Positions 13,214-25,333 of a DNA stretch of 64,000 nucleotides are shown here, in pieces (within the stretch, counting starts at the first letter, position 1; each line of letters opens with the position of its first letter). A program made the translations under genes and the position numbers. This DNA comes from Mangifera indica (lineage: Eukaryota > Streptophyta > Magnoliopsida > Sapindales > Anacardiaceae), in the NCBI RefSeq assembly GCF_011075055.1, contig NC_058154.1:5071501-5135500 (forward strand). Reading direction: 5' to 3'. A model generated the notes under the pieces. The model was not told the origin of the DNA, made no database searches, and saw nothing but the letters and a program-made list of their open reading frames with translations.

Positions 13214-13984
13214 ATCTCGTACTTGCACTATAGTAATCTCTCATATGTCTAATGTCATATACAATTACATCTCTATCGTACTTTTGTTGTAATGAAAGCT
13301 AGGTCAGTAGGGTTACCAAATTATCATTTGTATCAACCTTCGTAATCTGTATGTCTCTAGGTTGAATGATCTCTTGAATCAAGTGATATGATTTTAGTAT
13401 GTGCTTGGACTGCTAGTAAAATCTTGGTTACTTTGCCTAGACAATGGTTTTATTGTTGTTGTAGTAGAGTTCAATTAGTTCGACAATGTTTAGAATCACT
13501 CCAAGTTATATGATGAATTTCTTGAACTAAACAGTTTTCGTTGTCGCTTCAGAGCGGGTAATATACTTAAACTCTATTATTGAATCAGTAATTGTACTTT
13601 GCTTTGACCTTTTCTAGCTAACTGTACCATTATTCAAACAAAATATAAATCCTGACTGAGATTTATTATCATCTCAATTAGTCTAAAAACTAGCATCATT
13701 GTATCCTCGTACAATGAGTTCAAGCTCTTCTTCATAAATCAAACAAGTATCCTTAGTCATTCTCAAGTACTTGAGGATATTCTTGACAATTTTTTAATGT
13801 TTTTCTTTTTGATCAGATTGATATCTGCCATAAATGCTTAAGATATATGAGAAATTAATCCTTGTCCATAACATGACATATATGATAAATCATATAGTGA
13901 ATGCATATGAAATTTAACTTATTTTGTCATTCTTAGATTGTGTTTAAGGACATGTCTCTTTCAAGAAATATATGCCATGGGACG
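13214..13984 (-). pseudogene. Copia-1 RNase H and RT C-terminal remnant
   Basis: Minus-strand copia coding remains running from the polypurine tract into RNase H and the end of RT. They match 49947-50720 of the second copy block by block (the thumb/RNase H linker and the D-N-N motif region). Stops are frequent. The piece is interrupted at 13984 by a plus-strand solo LTR and resumes at 15840. Confidence 0.7.
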
Positions 13985-15839
13985 TGTTAAGGTAGGACCT
14001 TAAAGTTAATCGAATTTGATATTTGTGGATGTAATTTTATTTTAATCATTAATAAAAGGATTATTTGTTATTATATTCTTATGTTGTTTATTTATATGAT
14101 AGTACAGATAATATGCTTTTACAATGGTGAAACTGTAGGGAAGGGATCAGACGAATGATTGTGAGAACCTTATGTACACATTAAGTAGTCATTTTAGAAA
14201 TTTCGTAATCCCAACATTACAATAAATAAGGGTACGTGTAATGATGATGAGATTACCATAGTGTTAGGTGATCTTATCAAAAGTGACGATCGTTCTCATG
14301 TGTCAAAGTTGTTGTAAACACCTTCGTACAACACATGGTACACATTGTAGATGTGTTTATCGGATAGCCCAATTAAAGGATATCCATATGGATGGTTACT
14401 TCAGTATTTGTATAATAAATCCTCTGAACATCATGGGTGCATGTGATCTTTTGATTTGAGATCGTCAAACTGTCTCGTGTGAGGATCAGTATGGTTTGAC
14501 ATTATCTAATATGTCATCATAATTGGGGTAACTATAATATATTAATTGACCATATTGTGGGATACATGAAGATTATAATTGATCGATAAAGGATTTATCA
14601 CTTTTGATCACATGAGAAGATATCTCATATAAGAATACTAAAAGACATCTTGATTGCTTGAATCTGTGGGTACAATGAGATGAAATTGCAATCTAATATG
14701 TATTAGTCATTGATATGCACTAGTTTATATCGATAAATCACTAAGATAAACATATTTCTATGACTTAGTCTTGAGAGATATTGGTTGATAAAAGGATTAA
14801 ATTGTACATAATTGTAATGCTTTAAAAGCTTAAAAGATGCGTGTTGATACTCTATCGTTTACATGGCTATGATGTTTTACTAAAGACCAATCTTGGTTTG
14901 TGTCTAGATTCATTTTGAATCTAGATATTGTCAGCTTAATAGAGAGTTTATGACTCATACACATAAAAAAGTTGAATTGAACGCAAAGGAGTGAATTGTT
15001 TGTTGATAATCTTAGTGTTCAAGGTTGACAAAGAGACCACAAATGGATTGGGTCTGTCAATTGGTTGAGATGACCTGATTTGATTGTCTTGACCAAGTTC
15101 CAGGTGTGATGGTGCCCACCATTCAAATGCATGATTTTTGCTGACACCATGTAATAAAAGGCCATACCGATCGATACACAATTGTGTGTTAGCTGTGCAA
15201 GGCATGGCTATACGGATCAACACACATTTATATGTTAGTTGTGTAAACAAAGCCATGCCAGTTGCCATATAATTGTGTGTCAATCATGCAAGGCTTGGCC
15301 AAGTTAAATGGCACAATTATGCATGCTAGTTATGCAAACGGCCTTGAGACATATTGGTTATGCACTTTTATATACCAGTCGTGCATATGTGTTGAGGGTA
15401 TTGTGCATGCTTGAAATTTCAGGCATGCTCAAACACTTGCACATATAAGTAAGACATGAACTTTTCACGAAATATACATAAAAACGACAGAGTGAAAACC
15501 TAGTTGCCATTCTCCCTGTTTCTTTCCTTCCTGTGAATGTTGTGAGTTCAGTCAAGAATCTTAACAACCTCTTCATTTGAATTTTCTCTGCTTGTATTCG
15601 TGCTTCATGTAGATACCAAGTTGCCATCTTGTGAGGGTTAGGTAGTGTATTTTTTATAGCCACATGAAGGTTGAAAAACCCATTAACATATGTATAATTT
15701 TAAAACACTCTATAATTGTCTTTTGCATGTTTATGAAAATATGTTTAAAATATGTGTTTTAGTAAGGGTTTTTCAGGGTTGTTTTTAAAATTTTAAATTC
15801 TGTTGTGCTATCGGTTATCGACATCCTGAAAACTTTACA
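13985..15839 (+). repeat. Family-A LTR, plus orientation, inserted in copia-1 pol
   Basis: Begins TGTTAAGGTAGG and ends CCTGAAAACTTTACA, matching the ends of the other family-A LTRs in opposite orientation. The 1855-base unit has no internal coding region attached and sits inside copia-1 pol, so it is most likely a solo LTR. No clear five-base target duplication remains. Its middle (15120-15400) has repeated TGTGCAAG/GGCATGGC-type half-palindromes typical of this LTR family. Confidence 0.75.
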
Positions 15840-15985
15840 TTATAGGTAATAATCATTTCTTGAACTATTTCATATTAAATCTACTCAATACCTTATCTAT
15901 GTACTTGCTTTAATTTAAGTCAAACAACTTACGTGATCTTTTGTGGTAAATCTTAATATTGAGGATGTTGAGTGCATCTTCTACT
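15840..15985 (-). pseudogene. Copia-1 RT remnant
   Basis: A short antisense RT piece matching about 50720-50860 of the second copia copy. Its left end continues the piece broken at 13984 and its right end continues at 36024, on the far side of the type-B element. Confidence 0.65.
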
Positions 15986-16848
15986 ATTGGGGTTGATGCT
16001 CTAATGTCAATCTCTATGACGATACAAGTTCATTAACAAAGTTTATACTTGTAATTTCTTATAACATTCTTTGTTTATAAAGTATATTAATATATACTTA
16101 GACAAATGTCTTAAGATTGGTTGAACTGTGATAAGGGGATTAATGTTCGACACTTGATCGTGAGAACTATATATACATAATAGGTGGTTGTTCTTAAAAC
16201 ATCTATAATTCTGATATTATCCTGACCAAAAGCACTAGTAATAGTGATAGAGTTCTCATAGTATTTAATACCCTCATTAAAAGATGATGATAGTTATTAT
16301 GTGTTAAAGTTGTTTGTTGACAACATGATGTAACACATGGATACAAATTATAGACATGTTCATCAGATTGATCCACCAAGAGAATTTTATATGGATGGTT
16401 GCTCTAATTTTTATGAAATATATCCTCTTAATAAATAGAGGTACATTTGATCCATAGACTTGAGGTCAATAAACCATTTTATGCAAAGATCGATATGGTT
16501 TGACATTAGTCAAATGTAGTACGATTAGAGGATTATCAGAAAAGTGATGATTGGTCATATCGAAATCTATGCAAAAGCTATGATAGATCAACAAAGGATT
16601 TGTAACTCCCAAGAATGGGAATTGATGTCTTAGTTTAAACCCTCTGATAGATAACAATGACTAATTAAACCAATGTAACTTAAGGTTCCCTGAGGGAAAC
16701 ACTTCATTTGTACTTTAGTCTTGAAGAGATATCATATGATAAAATGATCGAATTGTATATATAACCATATCATCAATAGGTTAAAAATCCATATATTGAC
16801 ATTCCACTCTACTAATTAGATGATTATGATGTCTTGCTAGAGTTGTTC
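15986..16848 (+). repeat. Type-B 5' LTR, first part
   Basis: Aligns from GGTTGATG onward with 34154-35075 of the intact type-B LTR (shared blocks include ATACAAGTTCAT). The first bases are altered: ATTGG where the other LTR has TGTCA. Ends where a family-A LTR begins at 16849. Confidence 0.7.
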
Positions 16849-17245
16849 TATTAGGGTAGGTGTCTTTTAGTCAATTGAATTTAATATTTGTGGGTGTAAT
16901 TTTATATTAATTATTAGTAAAAAAATTGATTGTTATTTAATTCATATGTTGATATTTATATGATTGTACAAATAACATGGCCTTAGAATGATAAAACTGT
17001 GACAAGAGGATCAGATGACTAATAGTAAGAATCCTATGCACATTGCAATGAATAAGGGCATGAGTAATGATAATGGTATTGTCATAATGTTGAATGACTC
17101 TATCAAAAATGACTACAATTCTAATGTATCGAAACTATTATAGATAGCTTGGTGTAACACATGGGTGTACGTTGTAGACATGTTCAGTAGATAAAAGGAT
17201 ATTCATATAGATGGTTGTCCTAGTATCTATGAAATAAGTCCTCTT
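16849..17245 (+). repeat. Family-A LTR, plus orientation, first part (split by the Sirevirus)
   Basis: Begins TATTAGGGTAGGTGTC (first TG altered to TA) and runs parallel to 13985-14430. It is cut at 17245 by the Sirevirus and resumes at 26751; joining AAGTCCTCTT to AACATTG restores the family sequence. Confidence 0.75.
17241..17245. repeat. Sirevirus target-site duplication, left copy (CTCTT)
   Basis: CTCTT directly precedes the 5' LTR at 17246. The identical CTCTT follows the 3' LTR at 26746-26750. Confidence 0.9.
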
Positions 17246-18648
17246 TGTTGACTCTAAGAGTCATTATGCTCTTATTTTGATGATAATAAACTAATATGTC
17301 CCTTAGCATATTAACTAATGATTTTACTTGAGTGTGTTTTTAGATTGCAAGAATTTATCTAATGTACTTAAAGGAGTTTCAAGATGAAAATGAAGACAAG
17401 GCTCAAGTGGAGAATTCTTGAAGATTTGAAGTAAAACTCCAGTTTAGGTAGACATGTTTGTAATTTGGAGCATTCGCTTTGATTAGAATATTTATTTGCA
17501 TGGGATAACTTATTTGAAAATTCATTTTTATATCTTTCACATTTTGGGTTAAAATATCGTTTTTCAAACTTATTGGGTTAAGCCAAGTTTGTCACTAAAG
17601 TTTATTAATTCTTTTAAAATGATAAAGTTTTGTGAACTATATTTTCATATCTTAAAGTTGGTTTTGAAAGAATTTTCAAAAATGGATTAAATTGTCACTT
17701 TTCAAAGTTTTAGGGGTCAAATATGACTTTTGAAAATTTAGGGGGTAAAATGCAATAAAATTTGATCGACCGAATTTGACCGATCGAATCAGCTTCTGAA
17801 TTGTCCAGAAGTCCTGTATTTTGGCTTCTAGAAATTCGATCGATCGAATTTTGGTTTAAATTTTTCCAACGGTTAGTGCCACGTAAGCTCCACGGAAGTG
17901 CCACGTCACATCCGATCGACCGAATTGTGTATTTTTTGGAAAACTAAAACAGCTATTCTTTGTGTACAACGGTGACTTTCCTCATTTTCCCCTACATAAA
18001 CCCAATCAAATTCATTCGAAAAGAACTTTTGCCATAAAAAACTTTCATATATTTGAGAGCAAATTAGTTTTGAGCTATTTACTTGCAAATTCTTATCTCT
18101 AATCAAAACTCTTGCTCATACACTTTGTAATTTCATTTGCATTGGGTTGTACTAAACTTTAACTTTCATATACACTCTTGAGAGAGATCATATTTCAATT
18201 TCGTACTAAAATTCGTGCTATAAAAGAGTGAGGTTCACTCTTGGAGAGATTAGAAAATTTCTTGTGAGAGAAATTGAGTTTTAACATTTGTAAAGGTTAA
18301 TAGCACCTTGAAAGCTATTTTGGTTGTGAAGAAAAGCTTGGTTGAGGTTTTGGTCAACCAAAGATTAGTGGAATACTCCAAAGGAGAAAGCTTAGAGGAG
18401 TGGACGTAGGCCGGGTTGAGCCGAACCACTATACATCGCGTGTTTGATTTTCTCTTCCCTTAAACTCATACTTTATGTTATGTTATTTTGATTGTATTGA
18501 TTATTTGGAATATTTTAGTTATTCTCATAAATTGGTTTTAAAATAGGCAACATTCATTGATTTGAAAAAATTGCTTTAATTCTCAAAATTGGTAAAGATT
18601 GTTTTAAAATTGCCTAATTCACCCCCCTCTTAGGCATTCGATCCTGCA
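17246..18648 (+). repeat. Sirevirus 5' LTR
   Basis: 1403 bases, TGTTGACTC to ATCCTGCA. It contains a cluster of GATCGACCGAATT-type motifs at about 17755-17930 and a TATA-like TACATAAA at 17993-18000, which is TATATAAA in the 3' LTR. Differences from the 3' LTR include several small indels, so the insertion is older than the Ty3 element at 38603. Confidence 0.93.
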
Positions 18649-18650
18649 AT

Positions 18651-18662
18651 TGGTATCAGAGT
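18651..18662 (+). other. Sirevirus primer-binding site
   Basis: TGGTATCAGAGT, two bases after the LTR end; 11 of 12 bases match the initiator tRNA-Met complement. Confidence 0.88.
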
Positions 18663-18700
18663 TTGGTTGCTGATTCTCATAAACTTAACCGTTTAGAGCA

Positions 18701-20482
18701 ATGGCTATGAACCTAGGAAAATCCCATACTGTTAGTGAAGGGTTTGCCTCTAATAGACCGCCATTGTTTGATGGCACTGGATATGCGCATTGGAAAAATC
18801 GTATGTCGATTTTCCTTCAAAGTGAGTATGAATTGTGGGATGTAGTGCAAGATGGACCTTTCTTTCCTATGAAAGAAGTAGATGGAAAACAAGTGCCTAA
18901 AACTAGGGAAGAAATGACCCCTCAAGATAAGAAGAATATTGCCATTAATGCTAGAGTTATGAATGTGTTATATCGTGCATTAAATGAATATAACTTTAAC
19001 AAGGTACAAGCTTGTACCTCGGCTAAAGAAATTTGGGAATTATTGATGGTGTCAAATGAGGGGACTTCACAAGTCAAGGAGACTAAAATTAGCATGCTCA
19101 CACACTCATACGAGTTGTTTAAGATGAATGAAAATGAAACTATTAGTGACATGTTTGATAGATTCATTACTATTGTGAATGAATTGAAAAATCTTGGTAA
19201 AGTTTATACTAACCAAGAAAATGTCAAGAAACTTCTTAGGAGTTTGCCTCCCTCTTGGGATCCCAAAGTGACGACAATTGAAGAAGTAAAAGATGTCAAG
19301 ACTCTACCTCTTGAAGAGCTTTTAGGTTCACTTCTCACTTATGAGCTTACTATGAAGCAACGACAAATTGAAGAAGTGGAGAAGAAGAAAAAAAGTATCG
19401 CCTTCAAGTCATCCATCAAAGAGAATAAAAAGTTCCTAGAAGAATAAAAGGAGACATCAAATGATGAAGATGAAGACATTGCACTCTTGGCTAGAAAGAT
19501 TGGAAAGCTTCTAAGGAATAGAAAGCTAAGAAGAAATGGAAGCTTCATAAAAAGGGAGGCTTTTAAAGGTGAAAGGGGAGAAAGACAAAGGAGAGAACAA
19601 GTTGTGTGCTATGAATGCAAGAAGCCGGGACACATCAAATATGATTGCCCTCTCCTCAAAATTGGTAGATCAAAAAAGAAAGCAATGAAGGCTACGTGGG
19701 ATGATAGCAATGAAAGTGAATCCGAAAAGGAGGATAATAAAGTGGCCAACATGTGTTTCATGGCAATTACAAATAATGAGGTAACTAACTCTAACTCATC
19801 TAATACTTTTGATGATTTAGATGACATAGATGATGAGATAGATGAAAACCCTTCATATGAAGAGTTATATGATACACTTGAAGAGATGAATGAAAAACTT
19901 GCTCTTTACATGTCTAAAAATGCAACCCTTAAAAAGAAAAATTTTAATTTGGAAAAGGAAAATGAGTCCTTAAAGAAAGAAAATGGAAATCTTAACCAAA
20001 AAATCCTTAAGCTTAAAGGAAAAGAAAATGAAGAAAACAAGTGTTCCATTTTTGAAAAAGAAAAACAAAAGTTTGAAAATGATCTTTGCATAGCTAAAAG
20101 GGAAAAAGAAATTATAGAAAATGAAATTGAAGTTTTAAAAAGGGGAGCAAAGGATTTAAGTGAAATAGTTTTAAAATTTAAAAATGGAAAAGATATTCTT
20201 GATAAAATGTTTGGTGTACAAAGGGGAGTCTTAAACAAAAGAGGACTTGGTTATAAACCTTTTATCAAGGCAAAATACTTAAAAAATTATTTTGTTAAAG
20301 CCTTAACTTCAAGTGAATCAAATATAACTTGCAATTATTGTGAAAATAAAGGTCATATCTCATCATCTTGCCCAATTCAAAAGAAACATCATATAAGCAC
20401 TAAGAAAGTGTGGGTTCCTAAAAGAACAAAAACTAACCACCAAGGACCCGACATGATTTGGGTACCTAAGATAAATTCTTGA
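18701..20482 (+). pseudogene. Sirevirus gag (interrupted by one stop)
   Basis: Gag forms the cytoplasmic particle that packages element RNA. From ATG 18701 the frame carries the copia gag core (RPPLFDGTGYAHWK, LRSLPPSWDPKVT, EELLGSLLTYE). A TAA follows at 19445-19447, after which the same frame continues. The second part has a CCHC knuckle at 19607-19648 (CYECKKPGHIKYDC), a long Lys/Glu-rich coiled-coil stretch at about 19830-20210, and a second CCHC at 20330-20371 (CNYCENKGHISSSC). It closes with TGA at 20480. The single internal stop and otherwise well-kept frame show modest decay. The start was chosen because it directly precedes the conserved gag N-terminus, 38 bases after the primer site. 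Confidence 0.9.
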
Positions 20483-20500
20483 ATCTCCCATTGTGTTTAG

Positions 20501-21775
20501 GAACCGAAAAATAAAAGGAAGAAAAGTAAATGGTTTCTCGATAGTGCTTGCTCAAGACACATGACCGGAGATATTTTACTTTTCTCGACAATAAGCAAGA
20601 AAGATGGAGGACATGTCACCTTTGGAGACAATGCGAAGAGTAAAATTATTGGCATTGGAGATATTGGTAACAACTCTCATATTATCATTGAAAATGTTCT
20701 TTTGGTAGATAGTCTTAAGCATAATCTCCTTAGCATTAGTCAACTATGTGATAAAGGATTTAAAGTCATTTTTGAGCCAAATAGTTGCACTGTAGAAAAT
20801 ATGAATGATGGAAGAACAAGTTGTGTAGGAAATAGAGATGAAAATGTTTACACTATAGATGTAGAAAATGCATCTCATGAAAATCTATGTTTCTCTGCAT
20901 TGCATGAAAATAGTTGGTTGTGGCATAGAAGATTAGGTCATGCTAGCATGGACTTGGTTTCAAAAATCTCCAAGAAGGAGCTTGTAAAAAGTCTTCCGAA
21001 AATATATTTTATTAAAGATAAAATTTGTAGTACATGTCAATTTGGTAAACAAACAAAAAATTCTTTTAAAAGTAAAGCTCATATTTCTACATCTAGACCT
21101 TTACAAGTTCTTCATATTGATCTTTTTGGCCTTCAAGAATCGCAAGCCTAAGTGGAAAACATTATGCTTTTGTTATTGTTGATGATTTTTCAAGATTCAC
21201 TTGGGTACTTTTTCTTGCATCAAAAGATGAAGCCCTCCATGCATTTTCAAAATTTGTCAAGAAAATACAAAAATAAAAAGAAATGCATATTTCTTGCATT
21301 AGAAGTGATCATGGGGGAGAATTTGAAAATCATTTATTCGAAAACTTTTGTGATGAGCATGGTATTGAACATCAATTCTCTTGTCCTAGAACTCCCCAAC
21401 AAAATGGTGTTATTGAAAGAAAGAATAAGACAATTCAAGAGATGGCTAGAACTATGTTAAATAAAAAAACTTTACCTCAATATTTTTAGGCGGAAGCCGT
21501 AAACACCGCATGCCATGTTTTAAATCGTGTTTTAATAAGACCATCTTTAGATAAAACTCCATATGAACTTTGGAAAAACAAAAAACCTAATATTGGTTAT
21601 TCTAAAGTTTTTGGATGTAAATGCTTTATTTTGAACACAAAAGAAAACTTAGGAAAATTTGATTCAAAATCGGACATTGACATTTTTCTTGGATATTCAT
21701 CATCTAGCAAAGCATATAGAATGTTTAACAAAAGGACATTAGTAGTTGAGGAATCCATGCATGTCATTTTTTATT
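20501..21775 (+). pseudogene. Sirevirus protease and integrase (frameshift and stops)
   Basis: In the gag frame, after two stops (20480-20482, 20498-20500), lies the aspartic protease site WFLDSACSRHMTG near 20531-20569; the usual DSG is DSA here. The GAG-pre-integrase motif LWHRRLGHAS (about 20919-20948) and the integrase zinc-finger CSTCQFGKQ follow. A one-base loss near 21131 moves the frame. The catalytic core then shows DDFSRFTW, RSDHGGEF and NGVIERKN, with stops near 21270, 21487-21489 and 21775. Integrase inserts the cDNA; these breaks would prevent a full enzyme. Confidence 0.88.
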
Positions 21776-21795
21776 AATCTAATCCTTCAACTAGT

Positions 21796-23555
21796 GTGCA
21801 AGTTGATATTGATGATGATCAAGTTAAAAATAGAGACCAAATGGAAATTCATGATTCACCAAATGATGATAAGGATGAAGCAAACCAAGAGCTAAAACAT
21901 GAAGAAGATAAAGATAAAGATCTTCCTAAAGCTTGGAGGTATGCAAATGCTCATCCTAAAGAATTAATTATTGGTGAGGAAAATCAAGGTGTTAAAACTA
22001 GATCATCCTTTAATCTTTGTAATAATTTAGCATTTCTTTCACAATTTGAACCAAAAACATTTCATGATGCATTAAATGATGAATTTTGGATTTTAGCCAT
22101 GCAAGAGGAACTAAATCAATTCGAAAGAAATAATGTTTGGAAACTAGTCCCTCGTCCAGATCATCAATCCGTTATTGGCACAAAATGGGTTTTTAGAAAC
22201 AAAATGGATGAGTCCAGAGTGGTTATTAGAAATAAAGCTAGATTAGTGGCTCAAGACTACAACCAAGAAGAAGGAATAGATTTTGAAGAAACTTTTGCAC
22301 CGGTAGTTAGACTAGAATCCATTAGGATGCTTCTGGCATTTGCATGTTTTAAAAATTTTATTTTATATCAAATGAATGTCAAAAGTGCTTTCTTAAATGA
22401 ATTTATCATGGAGGAAGTATATGTTGAACAACCTCTTGAGTTTGAAAGTCATAATTTCCCAAACCATGTTTTTAAACTTCAAAAAGCTCTTTATGGTTTA
22501 AAACAAGCACCTCGAGCATGGTATGAACATTTGAGTAAATTCCTGCTTGAAAAAGATTTTTGCATTGGAAAAATAGATATGACATTGTTTATTAAGAGAA
22601 AAGAAAATGATATACTTTTGGTTCAAATTTATGTTGATGATATTATCTTTGGATCTACTAATGTCTCTTTGTGTGAAGAATTTTCTAACCTCATGAGCAA
22701 AGAATTTGAAATGAGCATGATGGAAGAACTCAAGTATTTTCTCGGACTTAATATCAAGCAAAGCAAAAAGGGTATCTTCATCAACCAATCTTCATACATC
22801 AAGGACTTATTAAAGAAGTTTGGCATGGAAGGACTAAAAGCTTCAAACATACCAATAAGGTCAACTATCAAGCTCACCAAAGATGAGAGTGGGCCAAACG
22901 TTGATGTTAAAATGTATAGAGGTATGATTGGCTCTCTTTTATATTTAACTGTTAGTAGACCTGATATTATGTTTAGTGTGTGTTTGTGTGCTCGATTCCA
23001 ATCATGTCCCAAGGAATCTCATTTAAAAACCCTTAAAAGAATCTTCAAATATTTACATGGCACTAGATCTTTAGGGTTGTTGTATCCTAGAGAAACGTCT
23101 TTTGACCTAGTGAGCTATTCGGATGCCGACTTTACCGGAAGCCAAGTCGATAGAAAAAGTACTAGTGGTATTTGTCATTTTCTAGGTCATGCATTAGTTT
23201 TATGGTTTTCAAGGAAACAAAACTCCATAGCTTTATCAACCGCGGAAGTTGTTATGCTCAAGCCTTGTGGATGCAACAAAGTCTTAGGAATTATGGAGTT
23301 AGCCTATCTAAAACTCCAATCTTGTGTGACAACACAAGTGCTATTAGCTTATCCAAAAATCTCATTCAACACTCTCGAACTAAGCATATAGAAATTAGAT
23401 ATCATTTTATTCGAGACCATATTCAAAAGGGTGATATTTGTCTTGACTTTATATCCACTGAAAATCAACTTGTGGATATTTTTACAAAACCTCTTGGGGA
23501 AGAACGTTTTTACAAAATTAGAGGTGAGCTTAGGATCATGGAATCACCACATTAG
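21796..23555 (+). pseudogene. Sirevirus reverse transcriptase and RNase H (one small deletion)
   Basis: A 531-codon open frame (21796-23391) begins in the linker and includes copia RT: FHDALNDEFWILAMQEEL, KARLVAQDYNQEEGIDFEET, LYGLKQAPRAWYE, and the catalytic IYVDDIIFGS near 22630. The frame then breaks near 23248 in RNase H, where codons around the conserved TAEAEY motif are missing. The remainder is open in another frame at about 23250-23555 (CDNTSAISLSKN, RTKHIEIRYHFIRD, DIFTKPLGEERF). RT and RNase H copy the RNA into DNA in the particle. The RT is the best-preserved part of the element. Confidence 0.92.
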
Positions 23556-25333
23556 CATTTGCACTTAAATATCATTGTGATTGTGGTGTTTTGGATTAAT
23601 TGAGAATGTCAATATATTTTTTATGCATCATTTCATGTGTTGACCATCCTTGATAGTTTTCTTGTACCAATTATTCTTGCATTGATTTTTAATGTGTTTG
23701 ATTTAATTTTTCTCATATTTAGCATCAAATTTCATTGTACTTTATGTTATTGAGTCAAAATTGTATAGTTGGATCATTTTGGCTTGTTTATACTCAATAT
23801 GAGACAACAAAGTGCATAAAATATACACCAGAATTTTACAGAATTCGGCTGACGAATTGGAAAATTCGGTCAACCTAATTTCAAAATTCGATCGACCGTT
23901 TTCTACAGTGTTCTACAATGTATAAGGGCAAATGTTTCTCCACCTTTTTACATCATGTTTCTCAAACTTGTTTTTATCAAACTGGTTCCCAACATTTTTT
24001 TTGTACACTTTCTAACCAAAATTCTCTTTCAAAAACATCATAATTCACCTAAAATTTCAACAAAATCTCCAAAAATTCTAAACCCTAAACATTTGATTTT
24101 TGCTCAAATTCATCCAAATTTTTGTTATTTTATATAAAACACACATTTATCCCTTCTAGTATCATTCTAATATTTCCTAAATACCAATTTTTGAAATTAA
24201 GTCTTAAATCGAAAACCCCTAATTTTATCATCCAAAATTCGGTTTGTCTTAAAATACCTCTTTTGGTTATCATTTTTTTTTTATTTCAATTATAATTATA
24301 CCATTGGATTTCTCTCACCATTTTTAACTTGGGTATGTATTCAAATTTCAAATGTGTGAATGTTCATGTAGATTTATATTTTTGCCCTTGTACATACATT
24401 CGAAGCCATGGTGCATTTCATCACATTTTATTGCATTCAATATGACATTTATATTTCTTCTTCTCTATTTTCCATTTCGAGCTTACTTTTGTACTTCATT
24501 TTATTTAAATTGATAATTATGTGATTAGTTTGTGCATAGTTAAACATTTGTTTATTTATGTGATATTTGTGCATTTTACATGAACTTACACTTTATATTG
24601 TCTAAGCATTAGTACTCTTACTTGGATGATTATGATTGTTTGGAGTTTTTTTTTTTTATTGGTTTAGCCTTGATAATCATATCTTCTATGTATGTGTTAA
24701 GGTATTTTAGTCTTCCTTTACCTTATTAGATATATACCTTGCATTTTTCTTTTTGATTACGGATACATTTGATTATGATTATGGATGTGATATTTAATGT
24801 CTATGGATTTTCCACATGCTTTGATGTTTTATCTTGTTTGAATTGTTAATGCTCTTATTTTGATGCTCATACTTATTTAGACATTCTATTTATGGACTAA
24901 GTCTTAATGTTTATTATTAGCCATTTTGGTAATCATTTTTATACATTGTTCATAAATGATAGTCTTATTTTGTCTCCTTGATTATATCATTTTATCCATT
25001 GTCTTATTCTTTTTGATAATGACAAAGGGGGAGAAAAGTTTGATTCATGATTGCTACTTTCATTTCATTGATGTTGTGGATATTTTGATGAAGATATATG
25101 TTGTGGATATTGTGGATAGTTTGATGAGGATATATGTGATTGATGAGATTAATGTTGAACATATTATTATTTGCAAATATTCAGTGGGAGGAAACTTGAT
25201 TTTTTAAGGCGAACTCTTGCAAATTTTTTAAAAAATCAAGTGTTTCTTAACTTCAAGGAAATGCATTCATTGATATATTTTATAAAATTCCTTGAAGTGC
25301 ATATGTGTTTGTCATCATCAAAAAGGGGGAGAT
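23556..25333 (+). other. Sirevirus non-coding 3' region between pol and the 3' LTR
   Basis: About 1.8 kb with no open frame I can relate to a protein. Some Sireviruses carry an env-like reading frame here; I see no transmembrane or signal-bearing frame that would support one. It holds a second purine tract (25024-25037), a GTGGGAGG tract near 25182, repeated TTGATGA/GTGGATA blocks (25070-25145), and TTCGGTCGA-type motifs at 23840-23900. Confidence 0.75.
25321..25333 (+). other. Sirevirus polypurine tract
   Basis: AAAAGGGGGAGAT lies directly before the 3' LTR at 25334, the position where plus-strand DNA synthesis is primed. A near copy (AAAGGGGGAGAAAA) lies 300 bases upstream at 25024-25037. 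Confidence 0.9.

Noticed and set aside
13985..15839. Open frames 14948-15283 and 15358-15663 (about 100 codons each) as genes
   Set aside because: They lie antisense inside a family-A LTR and are not conserved as frames in the other LTR copies.
23955..24137. Possible env-like frame after the Sirevirus pol
   Set aside because: Short, low-complexity hydrophobic and Lys/Pro/Asn-rich sequence without a signal peptide plus anchor arrangement.
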